Source: Verrucomicrobiaceae bacterium UBA7681 (GTDB lineage: Bacteria > Verrucomicrobiota > Verrucomicrobiia > Verrucomicrobiales > Verrucomicrobiaceae). Taken from it: 64,000 nt of DNA. The notes under the pieces were generated by a model, which was given only the letters and a program-made list of their open reading frames with translations, was not told where the DNA came from and did not search any database. Each line of letters starts with the position of its first letter. Position 1 is the stretch's first letter. Positions 40,901-52,900 of this stretch are shown here, piece after piece. A program made the translations under genes and the position numbers. The stretch lies in contig DLGZ01000067.1 in assembly GCA_002482965.1 (NCBI GenBank), forward strand, positions 58,242 to 122,241. Reading direction: 5' to 3'.

Positions 40901-43900
40901 GAGCCGAGGTTCACATCGCTGCTGATGCTCAGGATACCAGCATTGATGGATGTGGTGCCGAGGTAGGTGTTGGTGCCGCTGAGCACCAAGGTGCCGAGGC
41001 CGGTCTTCGTCAGGCCCGTCTGCGCTCCAACATAGGTGAAGTCGCCGCTGATCACGCCAGTACTGGTCAGCATGGTCGAGGCACCCACGTCGATCGTGCT
41101 GGTCTGGATCAACTGCATGTCGTTGGCCACGGTGAAGTTTTGGTCCCAACTGGCGAGCGTGCCGGAATTGAGCAGGATCGTGCCCGGAATGACACCGGTG
41201 CTGCTGAGGGCCAGAGTGCCCTGACTGATGGCAATGCCGTTGGAAGTGTTGCTGGCATTGGTCAGGCGCAGGATGCCAACGCCGGTCTTGACCAGAATGG
41301 AAGCTCCGCTGATTGCGCCCGAAAGTGTCACGATGCGATCCGTACCCGCGATGCTCAGGGCGCGATAAGTGGCCCCGGAAAGGTCCACGGCACCCGTCAG
41401 GATCAGATCCGTCTGACCAAGCGGACCTGCGCCGATGAAGCCGTCGGCGGCAAAGGCGCCATCCAGGTTGCCCGAGCCTGCAAGAGCAGTAAGAACGCCA
41501 CCGGCAGAGAAATTGATGTTGTTGGCCAGCGTGAAAGGCTGACGCAGGATGATGTTGCCAGTCGTGCCCAAGCCTCTCTGGTTAGGCTGCAAGGTGCCGC
41601 CATTGAAGGTGATCGCACCCGTGCCCAGCGCATTCGTGTCGCCGATCTGCACGATCGCATTGCCGTTGATCGTGGTGCCACCGCCGTAGCTATTGGCCGT
41701 ATTGAGCACCACTGTGCCGCCGTTGCCGATGAGGTTCGCACCCGGGGTGCCAGTGACTGCTCCGATGACGACCGAGTTTCCGGCACCGGTCAGAACTGCC
41801 CGGTTGATGTTCAAGATACCGCCGCCGGTGCCGAGTCGATAGACATTGCCCGTGCCGGGTGTCAGCGTTGCCGCCGTGTAGGCACCGCTCAGCGTGGAAC
41901 CGAGGAAGAGCTTGGTGCCGGCCTGGCTCACCGCAGTGTCGTAGCCGCTCACATCAATGGCAAGTGTACCGTCGTAGTTCGGGTTGGTCGAATTCCATGT
42001 AATCGTTCCCGCAGCGCCAGCATAAGCCAGACTGAGAATACCCAGACCGTTGATATCCGTGTTCACGGTCACCGAACTCGCACTGGCCAGATTGCTCGAA
42101 CTGATCACCCGCAGCACCGCGCCGGGGTTGACCACCACTGCCCCAGTCGTCAGGGCGTTGTTGCCAATGCGCGCTTCCAAAGTGCCCTGCTCAACCGTGA
42201 TCGCACCCGTGTAGGAAGATGTGCCGCCCAGCATCAGTGTCGAAGTGCCCGTCTTGGTGATCGATGGCGTAGTTCCTGAGAACGCACCCAGCACGTTCAA
42301 CTGGTTGAACGTAAAGATCGTCGTACCTGTGGTGCCATTCACCGTCAATCCACCGAAAATGGTGTTGGTGTTGCCACCCTGAATAGCGAGGGCAGTGCTG
42401 CCTGCGGCCATGGTCACGGCGCCAATGGCAGTATTGCCAGCCGAGGCGTGCAGGATACCATTAGCACCGAAGTTGACGGCATTCTGGACGAAGACGTTCG
42501 TGGCGCCATTGAGGTAGGAGCCGCCATTGAAATTGAGAGCAGGACCTGCGGTGTAGGTGGAACCTCCCAGGCCATACTGGGTGGTGATCGCAAGCCAGCC
42601 ATCATTGATGGTGATCGGCGCGGTGAGGGTCGGATTGCTGGTGGCGCTGATGACCAGTTGGCCAGGACCAGCTTTGGTGAAGGTATTGAATCCGCCTCCC
42701 GCTGCGAAGGGAGCACCGAGGGTCATGGTGATGCCACCATTGGCAGCAAAGTTGTTCTCCACGGTGATGGTCGGGTTCGCCGTGCCAAAGGTGATGATAC
42801 CGTTCAAGGTCAGGTTCTGAGCCGAAACACCAAAGATCAGCTGCGTGTTGACGGTGATGTTGTTGGCGATGATGCGCGCAGCGCCACCGGCAAGGATCTT
42901 GGCCCCGTCAGTGATGACCAGCGTACCCAGACCGACCGGGCTGGCTGTGATCACCGCACCCACGGTGTTCGCCGTGCTGTCCGCACCGAAGATCAAGGAA
43001 CCGGAGGAGAGCGTCGTGGAAGTCGAGCCCGCGATGCCAAAAGTATTGGCCCCCGCGAGGACCACGCTGCCCGTGCCAGCCAGATTGAGCACGTTGGTGG
43101 AACCTGCTCCAGAAATGATGGCGTTAACGATCAGGCTGTTCGGGGACAGGCCGCCCGTGGTGATGGTCCGGGTGCCGCCGTTCAGATCGAGGGTGCCGGC
43201 AATCGTCGGCGTGAAGCTGAAGCTATCGTTGTTCGAGACGATGTTGCCGCCGAGGGACAGCAAACCACCCGTGGTGACGGTCGGTGTCGCCGCGCCACCA
43301 TTGTTGTTAAAGGTCAGCGTGCCAGCCATGGTGTTGGCACCAGTATAGGTCAGCGAGGATCCCCCGTTGAGGTTGATGTTCGTGGCGTTGGCGATCTGAC
43401 CAGCGGCGCTGATCGTGACTGCCGAGTTGTTGATAGTGAGTCCGCCTGCGGCAGTAATCACCGTGACTGCGGCCGCACCGGTCGTATTGACCGTGGTGCC
43501 GTTGATGATCGTGCCGCCGCCATAGGTGTTGGCCACCTGCGGAGCCAGCGTGACCGTGGCACCACCCGAAATCACCAACGCGGTGGATCCACCAAAAATT
43601 TGGGAATTGATCGTGAGCGTGTTGGCGGTGTTGGTGATGAAGAGTTCTCCCGTAGCGCTCAAGGCACCACGCGTCCCGGCACCAGTCCCGCCGATCGAAG
43701 CGCTGGCACCGCTGTGCAGCAGGCCGCCACTGACAAGAGTCAGTCCATTCGTCGTCAAGTCGGAGGTGAAGGTAAGTCCAATCCCCACCAAGTTCAGGGA
43801 GTTGATTGTGTAACCTGCGACGACCGGCACCGCACCTGCCGCAGTGAGGCGGTAGTTGCCCGTGGCGGCGGAGGATCCCGGCAGCGCCGTGCCGGTATAA

Positions 43901-46900
43901 CCCGCGTAGCCCGTCTGGTTCAAGGCTCCCACGCCGGTGGCACCCACATAACTGGCGAATTCCGTGCCACCCGTGATGGCCCAGCCGCCGATGAGGTTTT
44001 GCGACAGAACAGGAGCGCTGCCATTGATGTTGGTCAGGAAGATCGAGGAGGTCGCGATGCCCGTCGCGAGAGGCAGGCCAAGATTGGCCCCCGTGAAGTT
44101 GACCGTGCTGCCAGTCGTGCTGCGCACGAGGTTGGTGATGGTGAGCTGGGCATTGCCAACCGGGGAGGCGTTGGTCGCGTTGATGACATTGAAGCCACCG
44201 GAATTGGCTCCGCCCTGGAGAGTAAGAGTGCCGACGCTGGCAGCGCTCTGCGCACCCGCGTAGGTCAGCGTGCCGCCCTGGAGGGTGATGCCATTGACCA
44301 CACGGTTGCCGCCAAGGTTTGCGGAGGTGTAGAGGCCGGTGTCGTCCAGCGTGAGGGTGCCGAACAAGTTGGTCACAGAAGAGGAGCCACTCAACCGCCC
44401 CTGATCACGCAGGGTTAGCCCCCCCCCACGGATGATCGTCGCACCAGAGTAGGTGTTGTTGCTGGTGAGCGTGGTGGTTGAGTTGCCAGACCGCGTGAAG
44501 GCCAGATTGCCTGTGATGGTGCCGGCAAAGGTGCCGCCTGGGCTCGCCGTGAGCGTGGCCGCAGTGCCGCTGGAATTCGTCACGATGCCGCCGGTGCCCG
44601 CAAGAGAACTGGTGCTGTCCAGAGTGCCGATGGCCTGGTTCTTACCGAACAAATCCAGCGTGCCGCCGCTGACACGCACGGACTGGAGAGTCGGTGTCGT
44701 GTTGGTCGCGATCACCGTCAGGGTGTTGTCCACACCGCTGTTCAGGGTGAGCAGGCCGTCATTGATCGTGGTCTGGCTGCCACCAGTGAAGAACTGCTGC
44801 TTGTTGATGCTCATCGCACCCGCCCCGGTCTTGATGAAGCCGTTGTTGCCCAGCACCTGCGCGTTGAAGTCGAAAGTATTGCCAGTGTCGAGCTGGTGAA
44901 TGATGAGCTGATTGCCACCGGACTGGATGAGACCGCCCGTGAAGTCGGTGCCGCTGGCGTTGAGGACAAGGATGCCGCCGCTGCCGATATTCAGAATGGC
45001 TTGATCGCGGATCGCGTTCAGGGCCGTGGTACCATTGATCGTCAAACTGTTCATGGTCACCGAGCCGAAGAGCTGGGTGCTGTTTACCGCGACGTTGGAG
45101 TTGGTGGCAAAGACGCGGAAGAGGCCTGGAGCGAGTTCGCTGGCCGCGAGCGGACGCACACCACCGATGGCGGAATACGTGGCAAAGGCGGTTCCAGTGC
45201 CTGTCGCGCTGGCATCGGCGATGGTGTCCACGCGGATGCTGATGGTGTTCGATCCGTTGCCACCACCACCTCCGATGAAGCCGTTGCCCATGTTAGGAGC
45301 ATACAAATTGGCCACGCCAGCACCAGGGGCGCTGCCCAGATTGTCCCCGCGGATGAGCAAGGAACCACCACCGGAAAGTGAGGCAAAGTTACCCGCATTC
45401 AGGGTCAAGGACTGGGCCGCATTGGCATCCAACGTCAGGATGGATCCACCGGAAAGGACGCTGATCGCACCCACGGTGCCGAGGTTGATCGTTTCCACAG
45501 TGGCCGCACCGGCGTTGCCGATGATCTTGAACTCACCACCCTGCAGGGTGATGTTGCGCACCAAGCTCGCGCCGACAGCGAAGTCGGTGCCGCCAAGGCG
45601 GTTGTTCAGGTTAGTGCCGCTGTTGTCGAGGGTCAGCGTTCCGCCCTCAAGAAGGGTGTAGGTCGTGAACTTCGTGCTGCCGGCCCCGCTCAGAATCGAA
45701 GAACCCTGGGAGTTGGTGAAATTCCCGATGCCCATCGTGCCTGTGCCAGCGGCGCTGTTGATGGTCATGGTGCCAGTGCCGATCTTGTTCAGGTTGAAGT
45801 TCGTGCTGGTCTGGTTGGCGGAGCCGAAGCGACCTGAGAAAATGAAGTTGGTGTTGTCAAAACCGGTCGCCAGGGTGGAAGCGGCGGCGTTGTTCGTCAC
45901 CAAGCCCGTGCCGGTGATGGAACCGGTAACCACATTGGTGTTGTTGATGTCCAGCGTGCCGCCCGTGGCGAGGTTGATGTTCGAGAAACGGGACAAGCCG
46001 TTGGTCGCACCGGAACGCAGGGTGCCGTCGTTGACCTGGGTGACGCCCGTGTAGTCGTTCGCGATATTGCTCAGCGCCAGGATGCCGGCACCTTCCTTGA
46101 TGAAGGTGAAGGCTCCCGTGTATTTGTTGCCGAGTGTGCCAACGACTGCCGGGCTTTCCACGGTGATCGTCGGCGTTCCAGCGCCGAAAGTGATCGCGCC
46201 GTTGAGGGCGAGGTTGTTCGAAGAGACACCGCCGATGATCAGGTTGTTGCCCGCCAGCGTGATCGCGTTGTAGATCGTGGCACTGACACCGACGAGCTTG
46301 AGGCCGGAGGCAACGGAAAGCGTGCCAAATCCGAGAGGACCACCGGTCTTGAGACCTGTGGCAAGCGTGTCATTGGCACCAATGATGATGGAGCCGCCGT
46401 TGAGATTCACTCCGCCTGCGAACGTGCTGGTGGCGCTGCTGAGAGAGAGCGCGCCAGCACCGGTCTTGGTGAGAGTTCCATTCAGAATCTGAGCGGAGAT
46501 GTTCAGGTTGTTCAGCGAGAGACCCGAAGCGTTCACGGTGCGGGTGCCGCCATTGAAGTCCACGATCCCGGCGATGGTTGGCGTGAAGCTGAAGCTGTCG
46601 TTTACCGAGGTGATGTTGTTGTTCAGAGTCAGCGTACCGCCCGTCGTGATCGTGGGTGCCACTGTACCACCGCTGTTGTTGAAGGTGATCGTGCCGTCGA
46701 GGGTGTTGTTAAGGACGTAGGTCAGCACACCACCGCCATTGATGACAATGTTACCAGCACTGGCGATCTGGCCTGCATTCGTCACCATGGTCACTGTCGC
46801 ATTGTTGATCGTCAGGTTGCCAGGAACCTGGACAATGCCTGTCCCACCCAAGGTCAGGGTGCTCTGGTTGACGATGGTTCCGCCTCCATAGGTGTTGGCC

Positions 46901-49900
46901 ACGGTCGCGGCCAATGTCAGTGCCGCGCCACCGTTTTTAACGAGGGCGACTGAGCCCCCTGTGATCTGGCTGCTGATCGTCGAGGCCGCGTTGGTATAAA
47001 CAAAGAGTTCGGTGCCGCTGGTGGTAAGGATACCACCCGTCAGCGTCGTGGCCGCCCCAAAGAGCAATCCACCCGAGGTCAGGTTGAGGGTTGTCGCAGC
47101 GTTCTGGGTGATGGTCGCAGCGGCACTCACACGGAGGGAGTTAATCGTCTGCGCAAGGGCTGTCACATTCGCAGCGACGGTCACGTTGCTTGCCCCTGCG
47201 ATCGAGGCCGTGCTCAGTGCAGTGGTCACATAGGTACCGTAATTGGCCGTACCAACCGCTCCGACACCACCCTGGGTTGCTCCTGGAGCGACATAACTCG
47301 CGAAATCAGTTCCGTTCACTGTGGCCCAGCCACCGAGGATGCCGTTGACGAGAGCGGGAGCCACACCATTGATCTGAGTCAATTCGATTCCGCCTGATCC
47401 GATGGCAATGACGCCCGCAGAGGCACGCTGGCCGAGGTTGAGGTTGCTGCTGGTGAAGTTGACTCCTGATCCGGCATTGCGCACGAGATTGCCGATGGTG
47501 AGCAATGCCGTGCCGGTATTGCCCGGAGTGGCGGTGATGGTGGTCTGCCCCGCCTGGACAGTGACGGTACCGAGGGCTTCCGCGACCGTCTGGCCTTGAA
47601 CCCCAGTCAGCGTGATGGTGCCGCCTCGCGTGCTAACGGCATTCCCCAAAGCAACGCGTCCTCCAAGGTTCGCAAGATTGGAGTTATCAAGATTAAGAGC
47701 GCCGAATTCAAGGTTCAATCCAGCGGTGCTGGCAAGCGTGGCGCTGTCGCGCAGTTGCAGCGTACCGCCGCGGACGGTGGTCGCTCCCGTGTAAGTTTGC
47801 GCGGTGGTGAGCAGCGTCGTGTTGCTCCCGGAACGAGTGAAGGCAAGGCTGCCTCCAATGACGCCGCCAAAGTTGCCACCCCCGGTGGAGGTCAGGGTGG
47901 CTGCGCTAGAGCTGGTGATGGTGCCACCCGCCCCAGGGAGGATGTTGGTGCTGGCGAGAGCTCCTACCGCCTGGTTACGTCCGTTCAAGTCGAGGGTGCC
48001 ACCATTCACCGTCAGAGCCTGCGTTCCCACCGCAGCAGCGGTCTGATTGACCACGAGGGTATTATCAGCCGAACCATTGAGGATCATGATACCTTGATCC
48101 ACGATGTGCGTGCCGATGGTGAACATCGCACGGTTCATAGTGAGGGTGCCCGCGCCCGCCTTGGTGAAGCCGTTGGCCGTATTGATGAGGTAGCTGTCAA
48201 CCGTCAGATCCCCTGTCGTATGCGCCCAGAAGTGTGTTCCACCACTGGATATCTGACCGCCGCTGATTCCGGCGTTGCCTGCTTTGGCGAGGAGGGCGAA
48301 GCCACCGAGCGTCAGGATGCTGCCAGTGTTGTAGCCCGTGACACCACCGCCGGACTCAAGCGTAAGGACGTTGATGGTGTTCGTTGTGAACTGCTGACCG
48401 CCGGCAAGGGTAAGATTGGCGTTCGTGACAAAGATCGAGTTGATGTTTGAAATCGACTCGTTGGCGGCAAGCACTTGGAAACCAAATCCGGGTGTGTAGG
48501 TGGCAAAGGAGGCACCAGTGCCTGTAGCCGATGTATCTGCGAGCACATCAGAACGGATGCTGCGGTTGGCAAGACCTGCGATAGCCGCACCGCCACTGGA
48601 CACCACCGTTCCCGAGACAAACACATTCGCCACACCAGCTCCCGGAGCCGAGCCGAGATTGTCGCCTCGGATGACGAGCGCAGTACCGCTCGTCGTGAGA
48701 ACCGGGATGGATGCAAAATTCACCGTGGTGGAGCCAGATCCCGGAACCACCGTAAGATAGCCAGAACCCGAACCGATGGTCAGCGCATTCAGCGATTCGC
48801 TGGTGCCGGCGGCGTTGCCGATCACCTTGAATTCGCCACCGGCGATCGTCAGGCCCTTGAGCAGGCCACCGAGACGGTTGTTCTCGTTGGTCACACTGTT
48901 ATTGAGAACGAGCGAGCCGTTCTGGTTGACCACATTGGTGGTGAACGCCGAACTGGCGGTGCCAGAGTAGGTGACCACGCCACCATTGATGGTGAAGGTG
49001 CCTGTGGAGGTACTGTCACCGCCGGTCAGGCCGAACGAGCCGGAGCCGATCTTGGTGACGTTGAGGGTCGTGAGAACGCTGTCGTTGTAGCCCAGGAAGC
49101 GGCCATTGAAACTGGTGTTGGTGTTGTTCAGGCCAAAGGTCAGCGTGCGGGCCGTGCCAGAGTTGTTGGTAATGTCCCCTGCCCCGGAAAGCTGGCTCAG
49201 AAGTTGATCGAAGTTGTTGAGATCCAGGCGGCTGGTCGTGCCGGCCATGCTGAAGGTGGAAGCATAGGGAATGGCATTGGCGATGCCGATGAAGATCGTG
49301 CCAGCGTTCAGGTTGGTGTCTCCGGTGTAGTAGTTGACTCCATCGAGACGGATACCGCCATCACCCAGCTTGGTGATGCCGCCGGTCGTTCCGATCATCG
49401 TCGGCAGGATCAAAGCCAGGGTGGCATTCACCGTGCTGGTTGCCGTAATGTTGTGGTTGCCGCTGCCGATATCAATCAGTCCGCTGGTGCTCACGCTAAA
49501 GGTCGGTGCGGTGTTTGATTGCCCGACGGTGGAGGTGATGTTGCCGGTGAGGGTCAACGTGCTGCCAAAGGTCACTGCGGTGTTGGTCGCGGCACCGGTC
49601 GCGGCCTGGGACAGCATCACCGTGGTTGAGCTAAGGATCGCTGCGATGGTGGTGCCGGCTGGGATGTTGGTGCCGGTGACGGGCATGCCCACCACGAGGC
49701 CGTCGGAACTGGCCACGGTCAGCGTGGTGCTGCCAGTAACAGTGGTGGAGTTGCCCCCGGTGACGCTGGCCGTGCGGATGGTGGCGGCGGCAGCATTGCC
49801 ACTGGTGGAGTCAAAGATGAAGTCACCAAAGCTGTTGTTACCCCAGAGGTTTAGTGAACCACCGCCATTGACCGTGATGGTCGCTCCAGTGCTAATTTTG

Positions 49901-52900
49901 CCGCTCTGTCCTACGCCGTAGGACAATGCAGCGTTGTTGATCACAATCCCGCCAATGGCTTGCAGAACCACCGTTCCATTGGTGCCGGAGAGCGTGGTCG
50001 CGGTGTTGATGACGGTGCCGCCTGTGTGGGTGTTCGTACCGGTTAAAACAAAGGTTCCACCGTTAGGACCGCTGAGCACAAGGCGGGTGGAAGCACCGGC
50101 AAAGCCATTGTCCACGATCCTGGAGTTCACCGTGAGGACGTTCTGATTGTTGGTGATGAACAGTTCATTCACGCCGACACTGAGAGCGCCCGCAGTGATA
50201 CGGCCGCTGTCGGCAGCAGCTCCAATCGAGTTGGCATTGTCACCGCTCTTGAGCAAGCCACCGGAAACGAGACGGATGCTGTCTGTGGCGGAGGTGAAGG
50301 TGGCATTGAAATTGCCTACGATGTTCAGCGAGTTGAGCGCATAACCTGTCACAACAGGAACCGCGACTGTGGCACCGATGCGGATGTTCTGCGTGGGACT
50401 GCTCGTTGCCGGCAAAGCCGTTCCCGTGTAACCAGCGAAGCCTGTCTGGTTCAGCGCCCCTACACCGCTGCCTGCCAGATAGCTGGCGAACTCTGTGCCC
50501 CCCACGATGGCCCAGCCACCAATGATGTTGTTTGTGAGAGTTGGGGCGGTATCAAACTTGATTTCAGCATTGCCCGCATTGAGGGAGATACCCAGGTTTG
50601 TTCCGGTAAAGTTCACGATGGAATCCGCATTTCGAGTCAGGCTGGTGAAGTTCAGCAGGGCCGAACCGCCGGAACCAACCGATGAATTGATGGTGGAGAA
50701 ACCGCCGTTCACCGTCAGGGCGCCGAGGTTCTGCACGGAGTCCAAACCGTTTCCACCGAAGTAGTTCAGCGCACCGGCCTGGAGCGTGACTGCAACCGCA
50801 CCGAGACGGGAGAGACCAACCAATCCACGATTGTCGAGGTTGAAGGTGCTTCCGGTCAGAATTTCCACCGCCGTGGTGTTCGCGAAGGTACCGCTGTCGA
50901 TCAATGTCGTGGTGCCGCCGCGCAGGCTGGTGGTGCCGCTGAAGGTGTTGGCATTCGTGAAGATGGCCGTGTTGTTGCCGGACTTCACCAAGTTGATGTT
51001 TCCATTGATCGAGCCGCTGAAGCCCGCACCATTGGCAGGAGTCGTGGTGCCGCCGGCAATCGTAAAGAGTGCGGTGGTGCCACTGATGTTATTGATCGTG
51101 CCACCCGTCCCCGCGAGATTGCTGGCGCTGCCAAGAATATTAACCGCCTGATTGTTGCCGTTCAGTTCAACCGTGCCGGAATTCACTTGCAGGCTGTTAG
51201 GGCCGCCAATGGCGTTCACGAAAAGCGTATTGGCTCCTCCGTTCAAGCTCAGGGTTCCATTGTTGACCGTGGTCGTGCCGGTGTAGAATTGGGGGCGGTT
51301 GAGGTTCAAGGTGCCGAGCCCCCCCTTGGCCACGCCGGCAGTGCCGGTGATACCAGCGGAGAAATTGGTGTCTCCATTGGCATAGATAAACCCTGGAGCA
51401 CCACCAAAGGCGACAAGACCACCAGAGATTCCCCGATTGCCCACCTGGGCGAGGATACCACCGCTGGTCACAGTCAGGATTGTATTCTGCGGGATCGGGC
51501 CGGCTGCCATGGTGCCGCCGTATTGATTCAAAGTCAGGCTGTTGATCGTGGTGGCGGCGATGAACGCGCCGCCATTCTGGTAAGCCATGGCGACGTTCGT
51601 GGTGGCACCCGAGTTCAGGAAGGGTGCGAGTTCCGCTGCGGTGAGTGCACGGAAACCAGGGCCGCCAACGGTGTTGGCTCCGGCCGCACCGATGTAGGTG
51701 GCAAAGGAGGTGCCCGCACCTGTCAAAGACGTATCCACGAGAATATCAGGACGGATCGACATCGTTGTCGTTCCAACGGCACCAGCGCCACCGATTTGGA
51801 CCGGCGCTGTGCCAGTAACGATGAAGTTGGCTACACCTGCACCAGCTGTGCCACCAAGATTCGTACCACGTAACAAGAGCGAACTGCCGGTGGTGACAGC
51901 ACCCAGAACTCCTGCATTCAGGACCGTTCCCTGCTTGCTCGTCGGAGTCAGATTGATCGTACTGGCACCCGAGGCCATGGTGACCTGACCACCTTGGGTC
52001 GTCAGTGCCGTAGTCGCCGCCACCGTCGCCGCCACGCTGAGCGTGAGAGTATTCGTGGCCTGGTTGATCGCCGTGATCGTCGTGTTTGCAGCGATCCCAG
52101 CCCCCGAGATGCCCATGCCAATGACCAGATTGTCCACATTCGTGACCGTCAGGGTCGTGGAGGCGCTGGTCGCAGTACCCGAGGTTTTCGCATAAACGAT
52201 GCCGAGCGATTCCGTGGTAGAAACGGAATTGTTGCCGATGATCGTCAGTGTTCCGCCGTTCAGAGTGAGGCCGACGCTGTCCGTCGCCGTATCCATCTGG
52301 CCGCCGAGGCGGCTGTTGACGTTGGTGCCAGAGTTGTCGAGCACCAGCGTGCCGCCATCCAGAATATTGTTGGTGACAAAGAGGCTGTTGGCCGCGCCGC
52401 TGTAGGTCAGGGTGCCCTGCCCGGCGATCAAAATGCCGGTCGAGGTGCTGGTGCCGGTGAGCGTCAGGTTGCCGTTGCCGATCTTGGTGACGTTCAGCGT
52501 GTTTTGCGCTGCGGCACTGAAGCCCGCAAACGAACCGGCGAAGGTTGAATCAGTGTTGTCATATCCGACCAACAACGCACCTGCCGTGCTCGCGGCGTTG
52601 GTCACCGTCCCGGTTCCGGTGATGGAACCAAACAGTGCGCTCGCGCCGTTGAGATTCAGGTACGAAGTGGCGCTCGCAAGGTCGAGGCGGGAATAGCGGG
52701 CTCCCGCGAACGCGGTTCCCGCCGTCGGGTTGGCGGTGATGGCAAGGGTGCCAGCATTGACAGTCGTGTTGCCGGAGTAGAGGTTCTGTGCATTGAAGCC
52801 AAGGACGCCTGCTCCGGTCTTGGTGAGACCTCCAGTGCCAAGAAGTGCGGCAGTGACATTCAAGGCCGGCAGGAGCGCTGACACATCCTGCCCATTCCAT

